Part shown: positions 55,150-64,000 of the stretch, piece by piece
Layout of the letters: every line of letters begins with the position of its first letter
How positions within the stretch are numbered: the first letter of the stretch is position 1
Source: Sordariomycetes sp. S80-01Y
Taxonomy: Eukaryota; Ascomycota; Sordariomycetes
DNA length: 64,000 nucleotides
Direction: 5' to 3'
NCBI GenBank assembly: GCA_037042185.1
Contig: JAXQJY010000030.1
Coordinates: 992,001 to 1,056,000, forward strand
Notes under the pieces: model-generated
Seen by the model: the letters and a program-made list of their open reading frames with translations, nothing else
Databases searched by the model: none
What the model was told of the DNA's origin: nothing
Made by a program: the position numbers and the translations under genes

Positions 55150-57470
55150 TCACCCCACCCGACGACGCTTGCTAGCAGAGCCAGTATTCTCGGGTGAGCC
55201 GAGGTCTTCCCTCTTTATCTCCTCTGTACCCGTGTCGCTGGGTGTATTGTGTGCGCCAGCCCCAGGGCCATCAGCTTGCTGCGTCCCGGCGTCCTGCTGC
55301 ATCCCCGCCGCGCTCGCAAACGGATTGTCCGGCGCATCAAAATTCACGTCGAAGTTCGCACCACTTCCATCAAAGCCAGTGTCATCCAGGAACGCCGTGC
55401 TGTCAAAGTATTGGTCGATGTCGACGTTGTTGTCAAAGAAGGCATCCTGCTGCGTCTGCTCCTCCAAGCTGGGCAGCTTACCCCCGGGACTAAGCGGGCC
55501 GAGCATGCCAGTCAGGTCATTAATTCTGGCTTCTTGGTCAGACTGAAGTTGCTGCAGACGGTCGAGCTCGGTTTGGTTTGAGTTGATTTGGTTGACGCTG
55601 AGGGGAGGCATGGCGGGTGAGCGCATGATGGGGGAAAGTGATGGGGGCTGAGCGTCGTTGGTAGGGCCGGATGGAGGTGAGACAGTGTTGCGTGGCTGGG
55701 TTTGTTGGGTATATTGGTTCAAGTTAGGCGTAGGGGTAGCTGAACCGCGGTTGGAAGGGGTGGCGGACTGGCGATTCATGAAGTTGGCCAGCTGGTTCCT
55801 CTGATCCTCGTTGAGGTTGTTGGGTGCATTGGCCACGAAGCTGGCAGCCTGATTAGAATCCATTCCGGAGTTGTTCGTAGCGTTGTGATCGTTGATGATA
55901 CGCATCATCTGCTCCTGGGGATTATTCTCCAATTCCTGGCGGATGTTCGGCGGTGTGGTCGATCCGCCTGGCCCGTCGTTCAGTTCGGTGACCTGACCCA
56001 TCTCAGGGTGCGGGCCACTAGAGCTGTACTGGTACTGCCCGCGTCCGCTAGATGGAGAGCTCGTCACCCTCGAGGGGTCGTTGAGGTCCGGAATAGGGGG
56101 TAGCAAACCACGTGCTCTCCTATGAGGCGTGCTAGCCATTGCACCACCAAGGCCTCCGGACCCCTGATCACCGTTGTTGCCAAACAAATCACCCAACTCC
56201 ACAACACTGCCTTGTTGGCCGGCACCTGGATTGCTGAGGACTCGCGAAAGAATGTCACTTATGTTCTGCGTGCCGCCCTGCTCCTCGAGAGACTTTCTGA
56301 AGAGGTTGGCCAGGAAATGCAGAATGGCGTTGATCGAGTTCTGGTGACGATCATGCTGGTTCTGGAACACCATCGCCTGGTTGTACAGCTCCCTGTTGGT
56401 CTGCTGGATCTGGTTTAGCGACTGCGTGATTGCCTTTTGCGAGGCTCGCAGCTGGCGAATCTCTTCCTTGATCGACGTCATGTCCCGCTTCGGATTTGGT
56501 CCCGAGGAGTTGTCGCCCGTTGCTGGCAGCGACTTTGGAGCTTGCTGCATAGGGACGCCCGGCAACTGCCCAGGGGTGTCCTCTAGCCCATTCTCCTCAT
56601 CGCTCTCGGGGTCTTCGCTCTTGGAGTTCTTCTTGCCCTTCTGCCCCTCGCTCTTAGGCTTTTGAATCAACCAGAGCAAGTTCGGGTGGCCTCGGCGGAA
56701 GTAAGGGTTGGAGTACTCGCTAGGACTCTTGTTCTTGCGCTCGCTAGCCCTCATCGAGTTGTCGGAAAGACCGACACGCTTGTGGAAGCCGTACATGTTC
56801 AACTGCCGCACGAAGGAGGCGTACTTGTTGTGTTTGAAGAGCTCCGGAATGAGTTTTCGGGCGAATTCGTCCTCATCCAAAACGATGAACGAGTCGCCCT
56901 TGTTCGACCAGCGGATGAGATCCTCGTTCTTACCCTCTTCCAAGAAACTGACGCTGTTAGCTTGCGGGCATTAACCTGGAGAACAATGAATGCTTACCTG
57001 CTGAGCTTCTGAACAAATGGTGGAATCTGCTTCCGCTTCGCGTGCGCCTCTCTCTTCGCCTTCTGCGCCCTCTCTTCCAACTCTTCGATATTGTCGTCCT
57101 GAGTTACGTTCTCATCGTGGCCATGCGGCACCAGCTGGTTATCCTCAAAGCCCCCCCAGCCCTGCGCCCCACTGAATTGGTTTCCATACGGAGTTTTCGT
57201 CGATACCAACGCTGTGTTGTTGTTCGATATCCTGGACAAGGAATTGTTCTGCGCGTACTGTGGTTGCCGCTGTACCAAGTCCATTGACGCCATTGGGTTT
57301 CCCGAGCTGTCAACGAAACCGGCTGCGTCTGGCACGGCACCTCCGTTCCACCTCACCATCTGGTCGTTGCCTGCGAATTGGGGGTATTGAGGCTGCATCT
57401 GAGGCTGTTGCATAGGAACCGCAGGTCCCGCGCCTGGTGCAGCCCGCTTTCTTGGGTTCGGGTTCGACAT
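55150..57470 (-). CDS. Heat-shock transcription factor HSF1
   Basis: HSF binds arrays of nGAAn as a trimer and drives chaperone genes. Exons 56998-57470 and 55150-56947 give 756 residues. The winged-helix DNA-binding domain spans about 149-257: PPFVQKL, EDLIRWSNKGDSFIVLDEDEFARKLIPELFKHNKYASFVRQLNMYGFHK, and YFRRGHPNLLWLI. The recognition helix is SFVRQLNMYGF. The intron lies inside the domain after FVQKLS and restores SFLEEG. A hydrophobic heptad region (about 313-375, IKEEIRQLRASQKAITQSL) is the trimerisation coil. The Asn/Gln/Pro-rich C-terminal half has an acidic aromatic patch (DIDQYFDSTAFLDDTGFD) likely to activate transcription, and ends with SKRRRVG, a basic nuclear signal. It lacks a receiver domain, so it is not Skn7. 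Confidence 0.93.
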
Positions 57471-58634
57471 TATCGTGAGATGTGTGGTATCGTGTACGTC
57501 GTTATGGGAGGTTTATGGCGGTGAGTCGAATGGTCAACCGAGTGGAGGCTGTGAGCGGCTCCGGGTTAGGGTAGGGTCGAGACGTGGCTATCAGCCTTTT
57601 TAATAGCAATGAATGAAAGCGCAATCACTTGCGCCTCAATTGTCTGATAGATGCCCAGCTGATTCGCGACGCTCAACTGTAGGGCTTCCTCGTGGTGTTC
57701 GTGGGTGGGCGGACTTGTTGCGGAGTTGTGAGGCAGACGTGTAGCAACTACCGGATGCTGAGGTACGTCGACTGCTGAAATATCCAGCACGAGGCAGCTC
57801 TCAAGCTATTAGATGCCCCCAGGTCGCCCGATTTGCCTGATTCCCGACCGAACCGTCTTTCTTTCAAGCAGAGTGCTGTCCGACAAAGACGCCTCACGCG
57901 CCTCTGTCTCCGGAAACGCGGAGCGCAGCGATTGTCGGGCAAAGCTGCGCGCGCGCGGGCGGGATGGCTTTTTGACTTTCTGGCGTGATGTTGTGACGAA
58001 TCTGCTTGACGCTCAACCAGCAGCGCTGCCGGTGGAAGTGAAGAGTGAAGCGCAGTGCTAGGCTTGGGATACTGACGATTGGGAAGAAGGAAACGAAGCT
58101 CTGGGAAAATTGTTCGACAATTGTGTCATCACGACGACACGGCGCTGGCAGCATGTTGCGACCCACTGGGCCTGGCAGGCACTGGCGCTGGCAGTCTCGA
58201 GGTGGAGTGCCCTGGCCCGCCGAGGACTATGTCACTTGCACTAAGCTGTATGCAGTAAGCTTGAAGCCTTACACGTGATGATAAGCCACCACCTCTACTT
58301 GGGACTATCCAGGTGCCCTACTTAGACAGGTATCAGCTTGGCTGGTTCCAGTTCACACCGATTTCGTGCCCATCCCATTGTTCCTAAGATGGAAATGTTC
58401 CTGCTTGTCTCGGTGATTTTCTAGTTCCACGTACATAGAAAAGCAGTAGCTCAATCACAACTCACAGTGAAGGCTGATAAAGGACCCAGGACTAAGGGCA
58501 AGCTCAGATTACTGCCCCGACAAAGCCCATGTCCCCATGTGCGATTCTATCAACGTCTAAACTACCTACCGGACGCCACAATGTTGAGAGCCCATACGTA
58601 TCCAAGTAAAACGCCTTTGTCTCAGTGCGCCCAT
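57471..58634. other. Intergenic region upstream of HSF1
   Basis: 1.16 kb with the HSF1 promoter/5'UTR to the left and the RGP1 3'UTR to the right. Open frames are short and overlapping. No clear heat-shock element array was found by eye. Confidence 0.5.
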
Positions 58635-61137
58635 CTACACAACCAATCCCTCATCCGAAGCCTCATCCCTCTCCAAGCGTTCTAGGCCATTGCCAACAGC
58701 ACCATACACTCTCAGCGGAACGAGAACATCGAAACTCTCACAGGTCAGATTCTCTGCCGCTGCAAGAACCAACCCTCCCCGCTCATCTTGAGAAATCTGC
58801 TCCAACAAAGGATGTGACTGCGGCTTTGTTTCCTCCCGATCTGCGCCTTCACCGCGAGACGGGACGACAAATTCGACGCGAACTTTCCATTCAAGACTGA
58901 CGCCGCTAGTGATGAATTCTGGAGTTGCGGATATCGGTATCGTAGGCGTGAAGACGACGCGGCGGGAGTAGAGGGTTGTGTCGGATGATGTGGCATAAAC
59001 TTTGCGTGTCACACGTTGAATGCTGGATTCTGAGCGGACGGCCAGGGACGGGTCGACCTTTTCGGCGGTTTCGAGCGTTGTGTGAATAGCATAGCAGGGG
59101 ATGTCGCCGCCCATGAGGTCGATGGCCAGTGTGACCACCTCGCCCAAGCGGTATGAAGGCCGCGTCAACATGACCACCCCGACTCGCATGCCGTTTCTGG
59201 CAATCTCAAATCGATTTGGACTCTGCTGTCCCTCGCTGGCCATGTTGCTCCGCATGATGGCGAAATGAATGTTGTCCTTCGACGTGCTACCCTCGTCGGC
59301 AGCTGAGACTCTTCTAGAGCTAGGAACAGCAGAGGGCGACAGCAAGCCGCCGCCGGTTTCCTCTCTTGGGCGTGAGACAAGTTCGTCCACATAAGACAGA
59401 AACTCGTTCACCGTTGCTGGGGCCCTCGAGGGCGCTTTGCTCTTGTGCGTCTTATTTTTGTTGGTGCTCCTCACCAAGGCCTCATCTCGCAGCAAGACAT
59501 AGGGACTGAACAGATCATGGCCCAGGATCTCTCCTATACTGTTCACACTGCCCAACACTCGGAAAGGGGTTTCGACAGATCGGACTTGCTGCTCCTTGGC
59601 CCCGCCCGCCCTTTGCGTCCCGACTACTAGGTCGTATGATATTTTTACTGCCTTACCCTTGTGGCTCGGCGGCAGGCCCTTTGGTAACCTGAACGTGTAC
59701 TCGTATGTTCGGCTCTGGCCCGGAGCTAGCTGTAAGTCCACGAACAAAATCGACTGTGGTGTACTCAGCAAGGGTATCGACTTTGAGTTGGCAGCTCCAC
59801 GCATCTCTTTGATGGTGCTGAGGTCGTTGCCCCCGAGCAAATCGCCCATTGCAGTACTGAAGCTGCCCCACCCGAAGCTCTTCATGAAGCTAGTTTCTCG
59901 CTGCTTGGTTGGCTCCAGACCGACAACGCCGCCTCCTCGGCCCCCGACGACTGCCTTTTTCTTGACCTGCTCAAAGGGGCCAAGACTAACCAAGGAGCCG
60001 TCTAATATAAAAGAGCCTTGTATTTGCGCAAAGCCCATCATCAGAGATTCCGGTGCTAGTGATTTGGTGGTAGGCATGTTTGAGCTCCGGCGCAGATGTG
60101 AAGGTCGCTGTTGGGTCCGCGCTGATTGTGTGACATATTCGGAAGCGAGGGTCTCAGAAGAGTGGTTGCTCATAGTATAGAATTCCCCGCTACTTCGAGG
60201 CGTTCCTGAAACCACACTTGTGCTCGATAATATCCTCGCGGCGGGTATAGGGCGTTCGGCAGGTGATCCGGCTTCTCTCCCACGGATAGGGGGGTTCTGG
60301 TCAGCCATCCCGGTTTTGGGACTCAGGAACCCTTCATCCAGCTTCTTGTTTGCATCGTCTGTAGGTATCCCGGCTTCGGATGCCGGCGGCGGTGCGGCTG
60401 GGAATCGAAACTCTGGCATCGCACTCGGTGATGTCCGGGGGGATCTGCGCGCAGGGGGCGCGTACGTCGGGCTGTTATAGCCATTGCGCATGCGTCCGAA
60501 CCTATCTGGGGGGTACGAAGCTGTCAGAGGAGAGCTCGTCTGTCGTTGCAGGAAGCTTCCTAAGTCTGGTCAGCTTGCGGGAATGGCTTGGGTCCGTGGG
60601 GGGCGGACCTGGCTGCGTGCCGCCGGTCGGCGAGCCTACTTGGCTGCGAGGCAGGATCTGCAGACTCGTCGCTCGGCTATGGCCCCGAGCAGGCCTTTGA
60701 ACATTGGAGGATGTGGATGCGGAGTCGATGCGTGGCTGATGGTCGTCGATGGTACTGGTCGACCCTATCGACACAATGGAAACGGAGCGTTGGTGGTTAT
60801 GCCCAGAGCGGCTGTCCGACCCGTTCCCATTGCCCGCCGAAGGCCACTGAACCGAGTTGGTCCGTCTCGATGAGGATGATGGTATCCCCAGTGACAAGGC
60901 GGACCTCCTGTGTCCCCGCCCGGTCGACGACAATGGCGGAGTCGAGTTGGAGCTCGCCTTGGCTCTGGCGTGCGTCAGACGACTTCGATCCGACTGGCCC
61001 TTCGGCTTGTCTATATCAACACCGGTGGAAACATTCTTGAATGTGATGGTGCACTTGACGTCCTCGCCAGCGAAAATGGTCTGATCGTGCCAATGTACAA
61101 AGACGCGGATGTTGCTCGGGTCTTCGGTCGGCGCCAT
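58635..61137 (-). CDS. RGP1: RGP1 family protein, partner of RIC1 in Golgi Rab GEF
   Basis: Rgp1 and Ric1 form the nucleotide exchange factor for Ypt6/Rab6 at the Golgi. The preferred exons are 60609-61137 and 58635-60559, giving about 817 residues. The N-terminus (RVFVHWHDQTIFAGEDVKCTITFKNV) is the arrestin-like beta sandwich of RGP1, followed by a long Ser-rich linker, then SLMMGFAQIQGSFILDGSLV and the Rgp1 core (FVDLQLAPGQSRTYEYTFRLPKGLPPSHKGKAVKI-type run; GMRVGVVMLTRPSYRLGEVVTLAIDL; CYAIHTTLETAE). The preferred 49-base intron (60560-60608) has an ideal branch site and yields GSFLQRQTSSPLTASYPPDRF, but its donor GTCCGC is weak. A 100-base alternative with donor GTAGGC gives the same downstream frame. 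Confidence 0.85.
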
Positions 61138-63525
61138 TGTGTCGTGGCGGTGCAAATCAGGCCCTTATCGTAGGGCGCCTGTTGTGGGCAGGGAGCACTG
61201 CATTGCTAGTGGTGGGCGGGACCTTGAACTTGGATGAAGTCGTTGGGGATGAAGCTAGAGAGGAGACGTCATGGTGGCCGGGCGGAAAGGGGACGGCGTC
61301 GGCGTCGCGACTCGGATTATGGAATCTGGAGAAGGGGCGTCTTGGCGTGCCGGGCTGGCCAATCGCTGCAGGTAAAGCCAGCTCCTTGCCGATCCAGGGA
61401 CCCGTGGACATGTTTTCAGGCGCTGCTGGGCTGCACCCAATGGGAGTAATTCGGGACATAGTGGGAAATGGGGACTTCTTTAGTCTCAGTACATGGCAAT
61501 GTTTGATTTCGGCGTCCCCAGCTCTGATTGTTTGAACTGTTTGGCAGGCTCTCGGGTGAAGGCGTGGCTTACTTACCCGGAAGTCAAAGGAAAGGTATCT
61601 TGGGTGTTACCTGTCCGAGGTGACTATAAACAAAGTTCCCTGTAGACAACCTATAAGATCGAGGCTGCACTTTGAACACGTTTAACGATATACGGATCGT
61701 TGTGTCTGTTCTGTTTTCACGTACATGGTAGGGGCTCCTTTGCTTGAGGTAGAGTGCTTCTGCCGTTGTGGGCTCTGTCAGGACAAACCAAAATACCACG
61801 CTCACATCAAGTCTTTGCTCAGTCAAAGGAACCAACGGGTTGGAGTAGGCATGGGACCCATCAACATTACATCGGTCTTCGCGCTTTCGGAAAGGGCAAA
61901 CAATAGCTTCGCAGTCTGTGCTCAAAGCCATCCCCAGGTCCCTGCTGTTCCGCATCGACCCGAAAAGTGCTTTAGTTGCAGCGAGAGCCGTAGTGACTTG
62001 CGAGCCGTTGGACCTGACCGTTGACCCTTTCCCCCGCGGCTCAGGACTTCCGTCCGGCTGCAACATGCGGCTCTGGATGAAAGGAAGCAATCTTGCTTGA
62101 AGCTAGGACCAGCGGGATCTGTTCATGTGCTCTTAGGACCACCGCCTCGTTCATGCGATCACTTCAAGTTGCAGTGGCATGCAGTGCCAGCTGAGCCTGG
62201 GGGAGTGGGGTCTGTCCTCGTTCGAGAACACCAGGGGGACAAAAAGAAAAGCCATATGTAGGAAGCGCCAGTCCAGAGAAATGCGCTGACAGACCGCCTT
62301 GGCTGGGTTAGTTTCAAAGGACCCAAGAGCTCGCCCGAAGACACGACGGGTGTTGTGCAGAAGGGGAGATTTGTTGAAACCAGGTCGAAACTGGACTCGT
62401 TGCGCCCCTCGAGCTGCCGGGTCATTTAGTCACGAGTCCCTCTTTTCTGTTTTTGGCACCCCACTTACACCTCGCACTCCTTTGCGCCGAGCTGGCTCAC
62501 GAGGGGTTGCAGCTCTTCGTCTCAGACAAGCCTCGGCCGTCGGGACAAAAGGCTGCAGGTGGATGACTGCCTGCGGCTGCCTGTATGGCGTGGCGTCCTA
62601 GGAAGGATGGTTCCGATGAGCATTCGCAGCAGAGGGAGCCAAGAATTGATCGATTCAAGCGGGTTTGGCAGCTGTACTTGCTGGACCAAATGAGCGAGGA
62701 AATCATTACTGTCCAAGACGTCATTTGCTGGGCAAGTTGTGGGGTGTGCTTGAGCCAACACGCAAAATGATGCATCTCTTGACGGCAGATGGTGGGGAGT
62801 AGCAGCAGCGAGAACACCACCATCACCCTGATGGACTTTCGGACAACCCCTCAATCCCAGACTCGCGACGGCTGTGCTCACTTCCGATGGGCGGGAGCCT
62901 CGATGCGAGGACACTATTAGGTATTCCACACCAGCGACGAGCGCCTAGCTTCGTAGGACGAACCGGGGAGCAGCCTCATTGGTCCGGTCTTGCGGGGAAG
63001 CTTGACATCTTCAACGCATGTTTGTGAGGGCAAAGGAAGCTAGAATTCCAGCGAGGCATGTCATTCGCCACGAGGGGAGCGCCGTCCTTCCTCTCCGCCG
63101 CAGCGTTCGGGCCTGGAGCACCTGGCGGGGGAGGTGAGGTCAAGCGGTTTCGTGTCCCTTCGCTCCGCACTCCGGGACTCCGTCCACCTCGCCGAAGATC
63201 TCGGTCTCAATGTGCCAGTCTGAGCCTCCATGTGGGCTTCAGAGTGGGTTCCTTTGCCAGCCGTTACCACTATGGTACTGAAGCCGTCGGGTCAAGGTGG
63301 GACAGATCCAGTGGGCGGCCAAGGACCCCGCTCTACGTAAGTCACAGTCGCGCGTTGCTCTGGCAGACAGGCAGTTGCAGTGACCGGACCCTCCTTCCTG
63401 CTGTTTGTTCATCGTGACGACCCGCGTCCCCGATTTAAAAGCTCCCAGTCCTCCTCCTCCTCCCCTCCTTCCTCTTCCCATCTCCCCCATTTCACTTTCT
63501 GTACCAAAAGATACCCCTGCCATAC
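61138..63525. other. Intergenic region between RGP1 and ALDH
   Basis: 2.4 kb containing two divergent promoters. Open frames are short and overlap on both strands without motifs. The last 100 bases look like a core promoter for ALDH and are listed separately. Confidence 0.5.
63431..63488 (+). promoter_or_regulatory. Core promoter of ALDH: TTTAAA and CT-rich tract
   Basis: TTTAAAA at 63434-63440 is followed by an almost pure pyrimidine tract (CTCC repeats) to 63488, about 40 bases before the start codon. TATA-like element plus CT tract is typical of strongly expressed fungal genes; strength is inference. Confidence 0.55.
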
Positions 63526-64000
63526 ATGACCATGTCTCTCACTGTCGATCTCAAGACCCCCGCCACGGGCAGCTACAAGCAGCCCATTGGCCTCTACATC
63601 AACGGCGAGTGGGTTGAGGGTGCCGAGAAGAAGAAGTTCGAGACCATCAACCCCTCCACCGAGGAGGTCATTACCTCAGTCTGCGAAGCCACCGAGAAGG
63701 ACGTCGACATTGCCGTCAAGGCTGCCCGCGCTGCCTTTGAGGGTGAGTGGCGATCAGTTGCTCCCCACGACCGCGCCAAGCTGTTGTGGAAGCTCGCCGA
63801 CATCGCCGAGAAGAACATTGACCTGCTCGCTGCTGTTGAGAGTTTGGACAATGGAAAGAGTCTCGCCATGGCCAAGGGTGATGTTGGCGCCGTGCTGAAG
63901 ACCCTGAGGTACTACGCTGGTTGGGCGGACAAGATCGAGGGCAAGACCATCGATGTTGCCCCTGACATGTTCCACTACACCCGCTCCGAGCCTGTAAGTC
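63526..64000 (+). CDS. Aldehyde dehydrogenase (NAD(P)+), partial, 5' exon only
   Basis: Coding runs from 63526 to 63993 (156 residues), and a consensus donor GTAAGTC begins at 63994, so the gene continues beyond the window. The N-terminal ALDH pattern is clear: GLYINGEWVEG, FETINPSTEEVITSVCEATEKDVDIAVKAARAAF, LLWKLADIAEKNIDLLAAVESLDNGKS and LRYYAGWADKIEGKTI, matching cytosolic fungal ALDH (AldA type), which oxidises acetaldehyde to acetate. No mitochondrial presequence is seen. A second in-frame ATG is at 63532. The catalytic Cys and Glu are outside the window. Confidence 0.92.
   Translation, partial: MTMSLTVDLKTPATGSYKQPIGLYINGEWVEGAEKKKFETINPSTEEVITSVCEATEKDVDIAVKAARAAFEGEWRSVAPHDRAKLLWKLADIAEKNIDLLAAVESLDNGKSLAMAKGDVGAVLKTLRYYAGWADKIEGKTIDVAPDMFHYTRSEPVS

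Overview
This 64 kb window is nuclear DNA of a filamentous ascomycete (Pezizomycotina). The evidence is short introns (about 45-65 bases, GT-AG with CTAAC/CTGAC-like branch sites), compact convergent and divergent gene pairs, and a set of single-copy eukaryotic housekeeping genes whose closest relatives by motif are fungal (SIT4, TYW2/TRM12, SSP120, ORC6, YME1, GDE1, ZPR1, SEN54, heat-shock factor, RGP1). The class cannot be settled by eye; Dothideomycetes or a related class is a weak guess. I see no operons, CRISPR arrays, intact transposons, virus-like elements or secondary-metabolite gene clusters.

Layout. 0-10 kb is dense: UPF3 (-) and SIT4 (+) share a promoter region, TYW2 (+) converges on an SSP120-like EF-hand protein (-), which is divergent from ORC6 (+), which converges on a short-chain dehydrogenase (-). 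9.6-14.1 kb has no confident gene. 14-20 kb holds a single-pass membrane protein (+), a ketoreductase-type NADPH reductase (-) and the i-AAA protease YME1 (-). A C2H2 zinc-finger factor (21.4-22.9 kb, -) has a probable 5'UTR intron and is followed by a gene-free stretch of about 7 kb. GDE1 (30.2-33.9 kb, -) and a mitochondrial PPR-like protein (35.3-37.7 kb, -) come next. 37.9-41.2 kb is a same-strand trio of zinc-ribbon proteins: a CZIB/UPF0587 protein, an RNase P/MRP subunit and ZPR1. A nuclear-looking protein with a duplicated domain lies at 41.6-43.6 kb. After 3.5 kb without a confident gene come SEN54 (-) and, divergent from it, an intron-containing tRNA-Leu(UAG). The right side carries an arrestin-fold protein (-), a PPIL3-like cyclophilin (+), an unknown protein (-), heat-shock factor (-), RGP1 (-) and the first exon of an aldehyde dehydrogenase (+) cut by the window edge.

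Themes. RNA metabolism is prominent: nonsense-mediated decay (UPF3), tRNA wybutosine modification (TYW2), tRNA 5' processing (RNase P/MRP subunit), tRNA intron splicing (SEN54) and one tRNA that itself needs SEN54. The rest are growth and stress functions (SIT4, HSF, YME1, GDE1, RGP1). This looks like ordinary core-genome synteny rather than one functional cluster.

I found no convincing new system. The points most worth a second look are the SEN54/tRNA-Leu head-to-head pair, the duplicated-domain protein, a five-copy CCAAT array upstream of it, a GC-AG intron, several frame-neutral introns, and dispersed GTAC-TTC-GTAC / GTACGGAGTAC palindromes. Exon boundaries were set by hand from splice signals, reading frame and remembered family motifs; none was checked against transcripts.
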